Of a stretch of DNA of 64,000 nt, positions 63,407-64,000 are shown piece by piece. This DNA comes from Enterobacter cloacae (GTDB lineage Bacteria > Pseudomonadota > Gammaproteobacteria > Enterobacterales > Enterobacteriaceae), in NCBI GenBank assembly GCA_014169315.1, contig AP022133.1:4464001-4528000 (forward strand), written 5' to 3'. Position 1 is the stretch's first letter. Each line of letters begins with the position of its first letter. The translations under genes and the position numbers were made by a program. The notes under the pieces are model-generated. The model was not told the origin of the DNA. It searched no databases and worked only from the letters and a program-made list of their open reading frames with translations.

Positions 63407-64000
63407 GGTTGGTTTTCTTCTTGTTGTTTTTCAGCTTCAGCTGCTTTTCTGAGTTCGCGATATATGCCGAGAGTGACAGTTATTTCGGCACCAAGCAAGA
63501 CGATACACCAGGTCCAGTAAACCCAGACAAACAAAATGGGGATCACCGCCAGCACGCCGTAAATCAGCTGATAAGAAGGGAACATGGTGATGTAGAGGGC
63601 AAAGCCTTTTTTGCCCAGTTCAAAGAACGCCGCCGCCACTAGCGCCCCAACGATAGCGTCGCGGTTAGGCACGCGAGTGGTCGGTACCACACTGTAGAGC
63701 AGCCAGAAAGAGAACCACGATAAAATCAGCGGGAAGATTCGCAGAACATTATCAATAACGCCGTTTAAGTCACTGGCCCAGCGCAACGAAAGAAGATACG
63801 AGCTGATAGCCAGGCTAGCACCCGCTAACAACGGGCCGAGCGTTAAAATCATCCAGTACACGGCAAAAGAGTACACTTTCGGGCGCACTTTTTTACTGTG
63901 CCAGATGGTGTTAAGCGCATTATCAATGGCATACATCAGAAGCAGCGACGTCACGATCAGGCCGCACGCCCCCACTGCCGTCATCTTGCTGGAGTTGGCA
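63403..64000 (-). CDS. yihY: YihY, inner-membrane protein (BrkB/YihY family), truncated by window edge
   Basis: The C-terminal 198 residues or so are visible; the frame stays open through the window end ([20 protein letters not shown]). Several transmembrane helices and the [25 protein letters not shown] segment typical of this family. Once mis-assigned as RNase BN; function unknown. Start lies outside the window. Confidence 0.92.
   Translation of the reverse strand, partial: ANSSKMTAVGACGLIVTSLLLMYAIDNALNTIWHSKKVRPKVYSFAVYWMILTLGPLLAGASLAISSYLLSLRWASDLNGVIDNVLRIFPLILSWFSFWLLYSVVPTTRVPNRDAIVGALVAAAFFELGKKGFALYITMFPSYQLIYGVLAVIPILFVWVYWTWCIVLLGAEITVTLGIYRELRKAAEAEKQQEENQP

Overview
The window is about 64 kb of enterobacterial core chromosome. 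Gene content, protein lengths and order follow the trmA to yihY segment known from Escherichia coli, but the accessory genes and several losses differ from E. coli. There is no rha, frv, kdgT, frw/pflCD/ptsA, yiiS or uspD. An SLC13-type permease sits beside cdh, and an azlCD-like pair lies between sodA and fdhD. Together with a full 127-bp ERIC element and many REP-type palindromes, this suggests Enterobacter or a close relative. The genus is an inference; the family is not in doubt.

Layout. 1-3590: end of trmA, yijD-fabR, sthA and oxyR. 3591-7156: OxyS sRNA, then argCBH, with argE divergent (to 8396). 8643-14018: ppc, an AraC-type regulator (yijO-like), fsaB and gldA. 14083-22018: katG, metF, metL-metB, metJ and rpmE. 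22224-34418: priA, cytR, ftsN, hslVU, menA, rraA, zapB, glpFK and glpX. 34515-45613: fpr, yiiR, yiiQ, tpiA, SLC13 permease, cdh, sbp, pfkA, fieF, cpxP (with CpxQ sRNA in its 3' UTR) and cpxRA. 45658-50377: yihN-yihM-yihL, yiiM, ERIC and sodA. 50555-59298: XRE-cupin regulator, azlCD-like pair, DUF1471 protein, fdhD, fdoGHI and fdhE. 59299-61969: REP, decayed vapC, an ISL3 insertion sequence and an alpha/beta hydrolase. 61983-64000: yiiD, dtd and yihY (truncated by the window edge).

Functional groupings. Oxidative stress: OxyR, OxyS, KatG, SodA, Fpr and SthA. Arginine biosynthesis (argECBH) and methionine biosynthesis (metF, metBL, metJ) carry recognisable ARG and MET operator boxes. Glycerol and triose metabolism: GlpF, GlpK, GlpX, GldA, FsaB, TpiA and PfkA. 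Envelope stress: CpxPRA with a perfect CpxR box. Formate respiration: FdoGHI, FdhE and FdhD, with an in-frame UGA selenocysteine codon in fdoG.

The part least like textbook E. coli is 45.6-61.0 kb. It holds the uncharacterised yihLMN operon, with a GntR/HutC-type palindrome in front of yihL. It also holds an XRE-cupin/AzlCD module with repeated operator-like motifs. Finally, an ISL3 element with intact inverted repeats and a perfect 8-bp target duplication has landed inside what was an SOS (LexA)-box-like palindrome in front of the hydrolase. I found no CRISPR array, tRNA, rRNA or prophage. I did not find a convincing entirely new multi-gene system; the candidates are listed as findings with their limits.
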